Of a stretch of DNA of 64,000 bases, positions 55,501 to 61,191 are shown in pieces (the first letter of the stretch is position 1; each line of letters begins with the position of its first letter). The DNA comes from UBA6168 sp964423205 (GTDB lineage Bacteria > Bacteroidota > Bacteroidia > Chitinophagales > Saprospiraceae). A model generated the notes under the pieces. That model was not told the DNA's origin and did not search any database. It worked only from the letters and a program-made list of their open reading frames with translations. Location of the stretch: positions 1 through 64,000 of the forward strand of contig CAYRDX010000014.1 of NCBI GenBank assembly GCA_964423205.1, read 5' to 3'. The position numbers were made by a program, and so were the translations under genes.

Positions 55501-56033
55501 ACATCAATGCTGGTTCCAGGCCCCTCCCATGCCACCAAAAAGCTTCCATCTGGCGCTACAGCAATGGAAGGTGAAAATTGATCGCCTGAAGTCGTGGTGT
55601 TGACCTGGAATTCAGGACCTACTTTATTGCCCGATACATCGAAACGTTGACCAAAAATGCCGTTGGCGTTTCCATCCAATCCACTAAGGTCAATCCATAC
55701 AATGATAAAGCCGCCATCTGGTTGTACGGCGATTGTCCTTAACGACCACCAGTAGTTCCACTGATCTCCAGCATTGGTGGTATTGACGCGAAATTCGTTG
55801 GTGATTGGGGTAAATTGGGCAGATAACTTCAGGGCGAAGCAGAGAATAAGTAAAAGTGTTATGAAGACTGGCCGGAAAGAACTGAAAAAAAATCGGATTC
55901 TCTTTGCATAGCGAGCTCTTGCAATTTTGCAGTTGGCAAAAAGGTCCTTTGTGGATTGACCTGCAGCCAGGCTACCCAAGGAAAGTGCTCGAGGAGTGTA
56001 GGGTGCTCGTTCCAAATCCATGTTGAGCATCAT
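43563..56033 (-). CDS. Giant modular surface protein B (about 4156 residues)
   Basis: A long N-region precedes a signal peptide (about residues 45-73, ending KLSAQ). Then a seven-repeat propeller-like region (85-470, AVAPDGSFLVAWEG type), a beta domain, six dockerin-like EF-hand loops (668-912, such as DGYVDTNGDGIINALDN), DUF11 (1055-1198), HYR (1295-1382), Ig-like, a calcium motif NGIDDDGDGLIDSNDPDC, an IgGFc-binding-like domain (1499-1965), DUF11, a DNRLRE-like sandwich (2330-2490), two more DUF11, Big_9, two Ig-like repeats, H-lectin-like repeats and a dockerin-like end (NMWSGDLNGDGKAIYQGP). The last 800 or so residues are paralogous to giant protein A. ATGs at 56033, 56030 and 56021 are all possible starts. 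Likely exported adhesin or matrix protein. Confidence 0.9.
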   Translation of the reverse strand: MMLNMDLERAPYTPRALSLGSLAAGQSTKDLFANCKIARARYAKRIRFFFSSFRPVFITLLLILCFALKLSAQFTPITNEFRVNTTNAGDQWNYWWSLRTIAVQPDGGFIIVWIDLSGLDGNANGIFGQRFDVSGNKVGPEFQVNTTTSGDQFSPSIAVAPDGSFLVAWEGPGTSIDVFGQLFTKEGVKIGTEFLLSTTVVGNQRYPEVQFYPDGTFVAGFWDGAQSVLQRFDSDGRSLGLETRISSGTGDVVIDGLCIRPDKSVLLFWTSGNDVYGQVFDQNLQAIGTQVRINNYVPGTQRYINARVDGEGNMFFVWESDGQDGSGLGAYARRFDKNFNPLGNEFLVTNNTTNSQYGLHLAVAPNGRTIVGWGDNNNRDGGGTPGGDPGTSVWIREFNASGTPVGVETMVNQSTTGYQDWPLIDMNAAGRFVVVWEGNGTQPGHVDNQGVFGRVYQLPQSGNTSVSVTPTETIASDLVTVTMTLSSPTTVNNVSPNQLSVSGTNAVFAQLVSGPTPANATVGTNPVPFTWTYRITADEADGTLIFGGNATAPNGTIFPYASSNSVSVRPALFINDITGPNLVNDSNNPDASPRVFTIGAKVNNPSLFELRDLKVFLGDGATPGTFPTTTMTLAQTGNTYQGTFALQPLAGAADCSRHLISLGPAKSVIAGGIDFDGNGVVNNLDDGVLSNGQTVIDGRVDVDNNGVVNGADDKPLPPGYFYGYREPAIIDGYVDTNGDGIINALDNKTYGGESRNIYWQVAYPVKDAFNKATFGVCGDIVDDLRLKWVIWGSGVSPDGVVRTDERRDFAIVRCELSAATNKILPNGAYISSTSPRIIGGLVDVNSDGVVNSSDDGSYFGKTIIDGKVDMNGSGNITTADDGILNTFTVIDGYIDFNRSGSISSADNGIMIMTGQTYSITFNNATFGTVGQGYDGNRDNLWDYDIWYQPIGSTTWPAGALRLIDIQSAVTGSGGANPLNGITSYYDNEPYLSRLIGNSSGNFTGTYTYTFLATAPADGFLSPYQQVGSGANNEKYNGDYGLIGINVFTGDPSLTLAKSRTPGTVSECGTVTWTMNYQNVGYAPAGDPGTGNGVAIEDSIPPNLQFVPGSTTCGGYPCTVLYSTNHGASWSSTQPQASQVNRLLFHIDQKVPPGGSGTVGFQTTIRNCPSNGSVITNTAIVKLGIGVPINTASASVTVSNTPPVITTCAVTRNVTGCNTSAITNPVFSSTTTASSKAVFENATNQGLASDPCGITSVTYRDVVNGDCPVVTRTWTITDSCGLSSTCTQTINLIDTTKPVITCPANQNRDNNAGTCRYITVGTEFNPTSATDNCGVKTLTYSLTGATTGSGSNTMAGVTLNQGSTVVKWIITDNCNNRDSCSFIVTVNMNNSYPAVTVDLGANRNACAGSSVTLTASASGGQSPYSYNWNQGLGNGASKTFVVNNTATYIVTATSANSCTGSGSVQVVAEACQEICSNGIDDDGDGLIDSNDPDCSTYYDTGCGSGVVTGGTTYFIPLPEDFLHASLKVYTDATNRTISSSINSVISIVVADANTIIRYDHWEDGYEANINSPVQSTSQIWGDNNPANGIPPGYATDVFTAGSVISLVNLVEIPRNPAQIRFDGRDFVTANKAITVSRAAWAPNPGPVLAGAVEVFDVVTYGLNYEVPIGENIPSNQMFERTALYLMASLDGTVVNIDTDGNGTTDVTRNLNKGQTYVHQQGIRAGAKVTANLPVAVNVLTGDIGATFETRWFAMLPTQLWDTKYYNPVSTTDESDPTHVFLYNPGASSIQINYRTVATSGLFTVPAKGVYTFPMPLSSGAQFFTTNGAKFFGIVTVDSDTDNSAHDWGFTLVPQNFLTTTVIVGWGPGSDGLTQNGSPAWVTATSPTTVYVDYDGNPATGTFTDPNGNKYNTFATMSAYESKRFFDPDKDQTGMRIYTLNGAFLAGAWGQDPANSLGGNPFLDLGTTLPPAKIANAWKEYSLTTDNNGNGRVDGGDIVTYRIIIQNAGASTICDVMVFDTLPPQVTYVPNSSTYRGNPLPDNVSPKSIFPVDETGYYIPTIPGGRSDTITFRVQVNVPVTTNKVTNYFKVTIGNPTMTIRGEVTFPLVSSAYTTCSLSFTNATGTPVTSYVENAQICLTVTDADQNQFNTIAETIKGRFQNNSNGDWEVITLTETGVNTGIFRGCLISSTYLGSNPSDGILRATVGNSIDGSSTDALNGETCVNVASITATSKTKVLYLSDPGQGLDRIDPVATADNTTSNSAVLGISGVGTASTTFTQATVMCSPLSMPSGGAIQVTNYITVSPLPGTITRSVSQSSDDVEEVVSGSSGAGYMFLNSPDMEMVDDAAPDGMGLQKVGLRFNNLTIPVGATITNAYFTFRAVAPHSPSTNSGATNLTIKGQAADNPGTFTTTAYNLSNRTLTSSGINWTPGAWTTSQDYNSPNLSTVVQEIVNRAGWASGNSMVFVITGSGYRSAFSYDGSASLAPKLVVEYTTGSMPANPNITAALRHGSTTFATLTNPTYNSGSGILAFSGTLASNTTLPAGQAVSMVVTTAQAGNSFVINYDSQTKPSRITLPTTTVIKVDSLRFYNGAWPGGSQLNTAVNGDTLYLRAAVSDPFGHYDITSGQSIVTDPNGATVLNAALSESHVVSATGCTKVYEYKWFAPLIQGMYHATVLAREGYEGITDTARASIAVTYLDIGTNCSVDFITPANVPTGTYAVNGQICMMVRDIDQNMNPVVIETLQVTVVGAGGDSELVTLTETGQNTGFFRGCVSSSGTVLGTVNNGQLYAPEGTAILFSYSDPTDLGDLCVDEAVVQSSQPQVSVSKRLVLPSDGVAKVGEQVAFEITVSNTGNSTLNTITLTDRYPASCLTYSYASLNPTSTGSGTITWNNFGPLASGAVKKVTIYFTAANNCNPATNSASVSAIDQNSISVSAGPATATVITTRPQLSINKYLLSPGPPPYFNSDTLTYRIEITNTGSTNVSVLPLKDVFMDNCLVYLNANPAPSSVIGEVINWTNLGLLLPGSTKIVTVTFRVIGECKQNINEGKVELAIDEYGDYVPSVLDKDTLRIESPPFAVDDIRNGMKNTDLTISVLSNDYDSDNNIITSSVNTTGLVQPQRGDITILPLTGQIIYSSDFDFYGVDSFQYRICDLTNLCDTAWVRITVAFTPENCTNGIDDDNDGLADCLDPECGTVSANAGNDRAVCMGSATTLTAVGNGSTGGYTYTWSHGLGTGASKSVSPSTATTYFVTVTGDYGCTATDDVRVSVNNRPTANVGSDLSICPSGSATLSATASGGASPYTFSWNHGLGSGATKVVSPSENTIYYVTATDALGCTGVDEILVFIEACDEICGNGLDDDGDGLADCLDPDCYVTGAPVLVDDSYNICPGTPSFNGSVKANDQNLQSPVYSLVTSTTRGTISLTQSGIFTYTPSSSTCGSDQFIYRVCNQTTGCCTEATATIILGDTIPPLLQNLPSDITVSCDDQLPTPPLVYGVDGCPGIFLSFTEASGSDTSQCKNFQVTRTWIAKDLCDNQSSFTQVITVMDMAEPELMRVYTLSSGKKLVAGRSRQTSHLWKNVKFPITFSQQPLVFTQCITDVEGTAVEVRKRNVTTGGFDLFLQEEENADRIHANETVAWMAIEPGALSDNTKLNARLIDSVNHVWTSVALSPAYLSIPAILSSVQTYSDGDPFAVRFRNRTTSSFETQLQEEQSKDSEVTHGFEKLAIITAETGAELKDVNGDGFGETGTTNVTQAWKHISFTRKYNHPIVIMGGATFNASHGTTVRVRNVSSTGFEVRLLEWSYLDGTHTNESVSYFVIEGNIPAVHGLYCGQDSVPIVPGTNLFVRDNCDRITALNHSHLVNYNETGLVITNTWAANDDCRNTFQLTKNDTCEIVAFKLKATLLGALLNNGGGPLMRDDLRQKGLLPSVDPYLEYWEFQHVGNNGNETVTPGLFSITGGDAVVDWVFIEVRDLNDPKRVIATKTALLQRDGDVVNVNGEAVLLFPTLQEGDYYVSMRHRNHLGMATNYAWFLTTANVPTIDFRESSTAVMGTTDAGRMMNAKRNMWSGDLNGDGKAIYQGPSNDVFYIFSRVLSDERNIGFLANYITTGYLREDLNLDGMVIYQGPNNERSNLLYHTILVHTANQGLLANYIVLERLP

Positions 56034-56361
56034 TAATCAGTAGCTACAAATCGCTTCAAATGGAGTAGTCTGTAATTACCGAATACAGTATTATATGTGG
56101 GGGGATTCTTCGGAATAATCCGATATGGGTAAATTGTGCTTGAATGCACACTTTCAACTGTCATAATCTGTGCCAGAGACCGATAACTCCTGCTCAAGTG
56201 CTGGGGTTATTCATAAGGGCGTTCATTCCTTTGCAACAAATAGCTGATAAACAATAGTATGCAAAAACTTCAGCCTCAATGAATCTGTAAATTAATCTGA
56301 ACCTTATTACAACAATGCTGCTGAACAATTATTCTGGATGAAATGGGAGATGAAATATGAA
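56034..56361. other. Gene-free leader region of giant gene B
   Basis: No gene or clear RNA is recognised. It must contain the promoter of giant gene B, but no TAnnTTTG on the minus strand stands out. Confidence 0.45.
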
Positions 56362-57132
56362 TCAGCCCCAGTTATAGGAAATGCCAAAACAGAAATAATT
56401 GTAATCGTATTCCTTCAAGAAGCACTTTTGCACCCAAAGGCCGGCGTAAATCGATAGCTCGCCAATAAAAAAGTATAATTGTGGAGCTGCAAACGCCAGG
56501 TAACTATTTTGTTCTTTGCCTCCCCCAAGCTCCATACCTATCCCAACAATATCATTTTGCCAAAAAAGTGTATTGTGAAAAGTAGCACCAGTGATAAGCT
56601 TATCACCTGAAGATTGAAAATGTGGGATAAAACGAAACTGGGCATCCCAGCCGCCGACCCACTTCCTGCTGTGGATGATATATGGATTAAAACCCCAACC
56701 GACAGTATTTTTTTCTGAAAATCTGGAATACCCGGGTGACAATATTTCCAAGCCAACTGATAAGGCTCTTGTAGTAAGGCTGGTAATGTTGTATTGGAAG
56801 GTGAATGACGCCCTCGACTTCTCCACTTTAAAAGATTCTCCTTTAATGTCTGTCCAACCTGTATAAAACTCAATTTCAGTACAAAACTTCTTGCTGAAAG
56901 ATGTTTCCATTTCCCACCCTAATTCAGGTGACTGGGAAGTCTCTCCCCAATACCGGCCATAATAAAGGTTAAACTCAAAAAATCCAGGCTTGGCATTATA
57001 ATCACCAGCATTGTCAATAAAAAGAGGTTCCGACCAATCCCGGTAAGACTTGAAATTTTGCCCATAAAGCAATGGGTTGGCCGATGTTATAAGTACACAA
57101 AGCAGCAACAGATATCCCAATTGCCGCATCAT
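56362..57132 (-). CDS. Exported protein, probable outer-membrane beta-barrel
   Basis: A 256-residue protein with a signal peptide (residues 1-25, ending LLYGQ). The mature part has about ten alternating amphipathic strands with many Tyr, Trp and Phe (FFEFNLYYGRYWGE, AQFRFIPHFQ, PQLYFFIGELSIYAGLWVQ) and ends in YNYFCFGISYNWG. This pattern fits a small outer-membrane barrel, but I cannot name a family. Third gene of the SET/transporter operon; starts 5 bp after the transporter stop. Confidence 0.65.
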   Translation of the reverse strand: MMRQLGYLLLLCVLITSANPLLYGQNFKSYRDWSEPLFIDNAGDYNAKPGFFEFNLYYGRYWGETSQSPELGWEMETSFSKKFCTEIEFYTGWTDIKGESFKVEKSRASFTFQYNITSLTTRALSVGLEILSPGYSRFSEKNTVGWGFNPYIIHSRKWVGGWDAQFRFIPHFQSSGDKLITGATFHNTLFWQNDIVGIGMELGGGKEQNSYLAFAAPQLYFFIGELSIYAGLWVQKCFLKEYDYNYFCFGISYNWG

Positions 57133-57137
57133 AAAGT

Positions 57138-57521
57138 TTACTTTTCAAAGCTTACCAACAGATAAATAGAAATTACACCAAGTGATAAGCCGATAATTTC
57201 ACGAGCATTGATTTTTTCTTTAAAAACCACAAGACTCAAAAATATACTCAGCAGAATAACTGCATAGGAATGCATCATTCCGACTGTAAATACCTTAAAC
57301 ATTCGCATCAGGAAGAAGAATCCTACAGCACTGGCGGCGTACAATATACTTCCGGCAAGCAATAATTTCCAACCGCTCCATTGCTGCTCCATGGATGCTT
57401 TCTTAATATAATAGTCTCCGTAAATGCAAATAACTTCAATAATTAACAGCAGGTAAATCCAATTCCACCTGGAGTGGATAAACCAGTCGGCTAATAACAT
57501 TTTTGGGCTACTGTGTTCCAT
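57138..57521 (-). CDS. Small EamA/SMR-like membrane transporter
   Basis: A 127-residue protein with four predicted helices: WIYLLLIIEVICIYGDYYIKK, LLLAGSILYAASAVGFFFL, a helix around HSYAVILLSIFLSLVVF, and IIGLSLGVISIYLLVSF. FKEKINAREIIGLSLG is a common EamA/SMR turn. This is one half of a classical ten-helix DMT protein, so it may dimerise. Its start overlaps the end of the SET gene by 14 bp, showing translational coupling. Confidence 0.75.
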   Translation of the reverse strand: MEHSSPKMLLADWFIHSRWNWIYLLLIIEVICIYGDYYIKKASMEQQWSGWKLLLAGSILYAASAVGFFFLMRMFKVFTVGMMHSYAVILLSIFLSLVVFKEKINAREIIGLSLGVISIYLLVSFEK

Positions 57522-58176
57522 AGTAATTGTTTATGAGCGTTCGTATGAATTGTTTTTTATGTTCAAAGTCAATAGCGAGTAAAGGCTGAACCTGATTCAG
57601 AATGTCTGAACTTATTTCTTTAAGCCCTTTCCGAAGAATGGGTCTATAAGCATCAGATATACTGAGTTGTCCTATACAGTTTTCGCTTCCACATTTGCAT
57701 TGAAACGACTCACTGTGCCTGTAGTAGCCTAAGTAATTTTCGGTAATTTGCTCGCCCCGTTTTATATCCCTATTGACAATTGAGATGTTGTCGAATTCAA
57801 GCAGGTAGGTACAATTGGCATTACAGGAATGATTTACATAAAGACCGTTGTCACCTGGTATAATGAATCGTCCGGTAACATCTATGTACCCCATGTGTGC
57901 AATGCGTTCCTTTTGTGATGCATTCAAAGAACTGTATTCAAATGCCGACAAGATCCTGTCGGTTTTCTTATCGGCAATCCAAAGAATTTCCCCCTTTTTG
58001 AAATCACGTGATGCAAAAAGTGAAATCCTCAGATTGGTAACAGCCGTGTAAGTGTCTGGATGAACCACGATTTTAGTTTTTGCTGAGTTACCAAATAGAG
58101 GGAATGAAAAAGAGGGTAACTGGTAAAAATCGTAAAAACCATGCCACAATAGCTTGGTTAAACTTTTCAGAATCAA
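57508..58176 (-). CDS. SET-domain protein (lysine methyltransferase-like)
   Basis: A 222-residue protein. LFASRDFKKGEILWIAD opens a SET domain, GLYVNHSCNANC is the N-H-S-C motif that binds SAM and forms the active site, ITENYLGYY supplies the catalytic tyrosine, and FQCKCGSENCIG is a post-SET Cys cluster (C-x-C-x4-C). Such enzymes methylate protein lysines, usually on histones in eukaryotes; the bacterial target is unknown. No ATG precedes the domain, and TTG at 58176 is the likely start, just after an in-frame stop at 58180-58182. First gene of a three-gene operon. Confidence 0.85.
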   Translation of the reverse strand: MILKSLTKLLWHGFYDFYQLPSFSFPLFGNSAKTKIVVHPDTYTAVTNLRISLFASRDFKKGEILWIADKKTDRILSAFEYSSLNASQKERIAHMGYIDVTGRFIIPGDNGLYVNHSCNANCTYLLEFDNISIVNRDIKRGEQITENYLGYYRHSESFQCKCGSENCIGQLSISDAYRPILRKGLKEISSDILNQVQPLLAIDFEHKKQFIRTLINNYYGTQ

Positions 58177-58403
58177 ATACTACAGGTCAATTGGAAATCT
58201 TAACCAGCCAAACAGCATGATGAACAAACCCATTCATTCGCCAATTCTGATTTTAATAAAATTCAGCATAGTAGATTCTTATGCTTGTGAAGAGCAGAAA
58301 TCTGAAATTATATTTTGTTAGAGTCTGAGCTTAATCAGCGCAATCCTGATTTTTTTTATAATCTTTCCCCTCACCATTGGATTTACTTTGTTAAGCGAAA
58401 AAG

Positions 58404-59795
58404 ATGTTGCCAACTTTCGTCCTGTTGTATGTCATTCTTACCCTATTAATTGGGTTTTGGGCTGCACGTCAGGTGAAAAGCACGACTGACTTTGTGGTGG
58501 CCGGGCGAAAAATGCCACTGGTTGTTGCCGGCTCGGCTCTATTTGCCACCTGGTTTGGTTCAGAAACACTCATGGGTGCTCCTTCGGAATTTGTGGAAGG
58601 CGGAGTTTTGGCCATTATTAAAGATCCCTTTGGAGCCGCATTGTGCCTCATTCTGGTGGGTGCATTCATTGCGCGTCCACTTTACCGGCTCAATATTCTT
58701 ACACTTAGCGATTTCTACAACATGCGCTTTGGACGAAAGGCCGAAATGGCATCTGCGATTTTTACCGTCCCCGCCTATCTCGGTTGGATAGCTGCGCAGT
58801 TGGTAGCCATGGCTGTGGTTTTGAATGTGCTGATGGGATGGTCAATATCTTTGGGTATTGTGCTGTGTACCATTATCGTTGTGATTTACACTTTCGTTGG
58901 AGGTATGTGGGCCGTGTCGGTTACCGATTTTGTGCAAACCATCATGATTCTGATAGGGGTGGTTGCACTGGCCATTCAAGTGGGTGCCGAGGCTGGCGGA
59001 GTGATTGCGGTTCTGGAATCTCAACCACGGGAATTCTACCGGTTTTTGCCAGAAGGAAACATGGATGACATCGTGCACTACTTTGCAGCGTGGATCACAA
59101 TCGGGCTTGGCTCCATACCCGGGCAGGACATTTTCCAGAGGGTCATGTCGGCGAAAAGCGAACGCACTGCGGCCTACTCCGGGTATTTAGGTGGCTTTAT
59201 GTACCTTACTATCGGTCTTATTCCACTTTTTATCGGGCTATGTGCCAAAATCCTGCACCCGGAATTGATGCACGATGACCCCCAGAAAATACTGCCCGCC
59301 ATGACCCTGCAGTTCAGCAGCGTTTGGATGCAAATTCTGTTTTTTGGGGCGCTCATTTCCGCCATCCTCAGCACTTCTTCAGGAGCGATGTTGGCACCAG
59401 CTACCGTTATCGGCGAAAATCTTCTGAAGCCCATTTTCAAAAACATGACAGACAATCAACTGCTCGCCACCATGCGTTGGTCGGTTGTTTTTATCGCGGT
59501 ACAAGCCATGGCCTTGGCCATGAGTGGAAAGTCAATTTTTGAGTTGGTCGGACAGGCTGCATCTCTCAGCCTCGTTTCGCTGTTTGTCCCATTAGTAGCA
59601 GGGCTGTACTGGAAAAGAGCTTCTTCGCTTGGTGCTCTATTGTCTATGATTATTGGCATGGCAGCCTGGGTGCTGACCGAGTTAATCCTGCATACCGAAT
59701 GGCCAGGTCTCATTTATGGCCTGGCGGTAAGCATTGCAGGGATGGTGGTTGGGAGTTACTTCAGGAAGGAGGTTTTGGAAGTTGAGAAAAGTTGA
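58404..59795 (+). CDS. Sodium:solute symporter (SSS family)
   Basis: A 463-residue transporter with about 13 transmembrane segments. TTDFVVAGRKMP is the SSS family start; GSALFATWFGSETLMGAP and GGMWAVSVTDFVQTIMIL are core helices; GLGSIPGQDIFQRVMSAKS follows. It takes up a small solute with sodium; the substrate (sugar, proline, pantothenate or other) cannot be told. The C-terminal VLEVEKS runs into a GTTGAG repeat. Confidence 0.9.
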   Translation: MLPTFVLLYVILTLLIGFWAARQVKSTTDFVVAGRKMPLVVAGSALFATWFGSETLMGAPSEFVEGGVLAIIKDPFGAALCLILVGAFIARPLYRLNILTLSDFYNMRFGRKAEMASAIFTVPAYLGWIAAQLVAMAVVLNVLMGWSISLGIVLCTIIVVIYTFVGGMWAVSVTDFVQTIMILIGVVALAIQVGAEAGGVIAVLESQPREFYRFLPEGNMDDIVHYFAAWITIGLGSIPGQDIFQRVMSAKSERTAAYSGYLGGFMYLTIGLIPLFIGLCAKILHPELMHDDPQKILPAMTLQFSSVWMQILFFGALISAILSTSSGAMLAPATVIGENLLKPIFKNMTDNQLLATMRWSVVFIAVQAMALAMSGKSIFELVGQAASLSLVSLFVPLVAGLYWKRASSLGALLSMIIGMAAWVLTELILHTEWPGLIYGLAVSIAGMVVGSYFRKEVLEVEKS

Positions 59796-59843
59796 GGAAG
59801 TTGAGAAAAGTTGAGAAAAATTGAGGGAGTTGAGAAAATTGGG
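59780..59843. repeat. GTTGAGAAAA direct repeats
   Basis: AGTTGAGAAAAGTTGAGGA-type units of about 10 bp are repeated five to six times, starting in the last codons of the symporter gene. The last units are degenerate. Confidence 0.75.
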
Positions 59844-59895
59844 TTAATAATACTACTTTAGCAGATCAGGAATTGAATTCCCGATCTGTCAGAAA

Positions 59896-61050
59896 ATGGT
59901 TAAAAGAGCTGCTCAAAACAAAGTACTGCACCTGGCTACCCAATTCAAATCAGTAGCCATATTAGGTCCCCGTCAAAGTGGCAAGACCACCTTGTCAAAA
60001 ATGTGTTTTCCGGACAAGCCCTATGTTTCCCTGGAAAACCCAAACAACCGGAACTTTGCCCTTTACGACCCCATCAACTTTCTGAATAAATATCCCGATG
60101 GTGCTATCCTTGATGAAGTCCAGAGGGTACCCGAGATACTGTCATACCTCCAACAAAATCTCGACGAAGACAACAGAAAAGGAAAATTCATTCTTACCGG
60201 ATCGAATAATTTGCTGATACTGGATAGCATTACTCAAACTCTTGCAGGCAGGGCAGCTTATATCGACTTATTGCCTTTTTCTATTTCAGAGCTTATTAGC
60301 ATTGAAAATTCCCTTTCGAACCTGAATGAGGTTCTGTTTAAAGGAGCTTATCCGCCAATTCAAGCTGATGGCATTGATCCAAAAGACTGGTTTTCATCCT
60401 ATGTGAGAACTTATGTTGAAAGGGATGTCCGTCAGATCAGGAGCATTGAAAATTTGTTGATTTTTGAAAGATTTCTGTCCCTTTGCGCAGGCAGGGTTGG
60501 CCAACAGCTGAATTACGCCAATCTATCCAATGAAGTTGGAGTTGATTCCAAAACCATCCAGGCATGGCTTGGTGTGTTGCAGGCCAGCTTTATTCTATTC
60601 CTGCTGCCCCCATACTTTAAAAACTACAACAAAAGAGTTATCAAAACGCCGAAGCTCTATTTTTACGACACAGGTTTAGTCTGCCATTTGCTCAGGGTAA
60701 CAAACAGTGAAGCCTTATTCCAAAATCCATTTCGTGGCGCTTTGTTTGAGAATTTTATCATAACTGAATTATTAAAGAACCGGTTTAACATAGGTGAATC
60801 GTCAAACCTTTTCTATTGGCGGGACCAGAGTGGCCATGAGATAGATATAATCATTGATGAGGGACAGAAAGTCATTCCTCTCGAATTGAAATCAGGACAC
60901 ACTATTGGTACGGACTATTTCAAAAACCTGGAGTTCTGGGGAAAATTGACCGGTCAATACGGAGGAAAAATCATTTACGGGGGCGATGAATCCCAAAAGC
61001 GAAGCAGCGGAATAGAAGTACTGTCCTGGCGGAATGTGGTGGCAATATGA
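59896..61050 (+). CDS. AAA+ ATPase with DUF4143 domain
   Basis: A 384-residue protein. The Walker A loop is AILGPRQSGKTTLSKMCF (residues 23-40), Walker B is GAILDEVQRVPEIL, and a sensor-like FILTGSNNLL follows (AAA_14). The C-terminal DUF4143 part contains FYDTGLVCHLLR, GALFENFIITELLK and YWRDQSGHEIDIII, the last resembling a PD-(D/E)xK-like core with ELKSG. This is a common accessory protein of unknown role in bacteria. It stands alone before clpB. Confidence 0.92.
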   Translation: MVKRAAQNKVLHLATQFKSVAILGPRQSGKTTLSKMCFPDKPYVSLENPNNRNFALYDPINFLNKYPDGAILDEVQRVPEILSYLQQNLDEDNRKGKFILTGSNNLLILDSITQTLAGRAAYIDLLPFSISELISIENSLSNLNEVLFKGAYPPIQADGIDPKDWFSSYVRTYVERDVRQIRSIENLLIFERFLSLCAGRVGQQLNYANLSNEVGVDSKTIQAWLGVLQASFILFLLPPYFKNYNKRVIKTPKLYFYDTGLVCHLLRVTNSEALFQNPFRGALFENFIITELLKNRFNIGESSNLFYWRDQSGHEIDIIIDEGQKVIPLELKSGHTIGTDYFKNLEFWGKLTGQYGGKIIYGGDESQKRSSGIEVLSWRNVVAI

Positions 61051-61131
61051 ATTTAGACTGCTTTTTAAATAACAATTTCTCAACTTCCAATACCATTTTG
61101 TTTTGCCAACCTTTTATGCTGTCCTGCTTTT

Positions 61132-61139
61132 TATTTTTG
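61132..61139 (+). promoter_or_regulatory. -7 box for clpB
   Basis: TATTTTTG matches TAnnTTTG, 52 bp before the clpB ATG. The -33 element is not clear. Confidence 0.4.
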
Positions 61140-61191
61140 GCCTAAACTTTTTCGCCTTTTACTTTTTTACTTTTTCAAATCCGATTAAACA

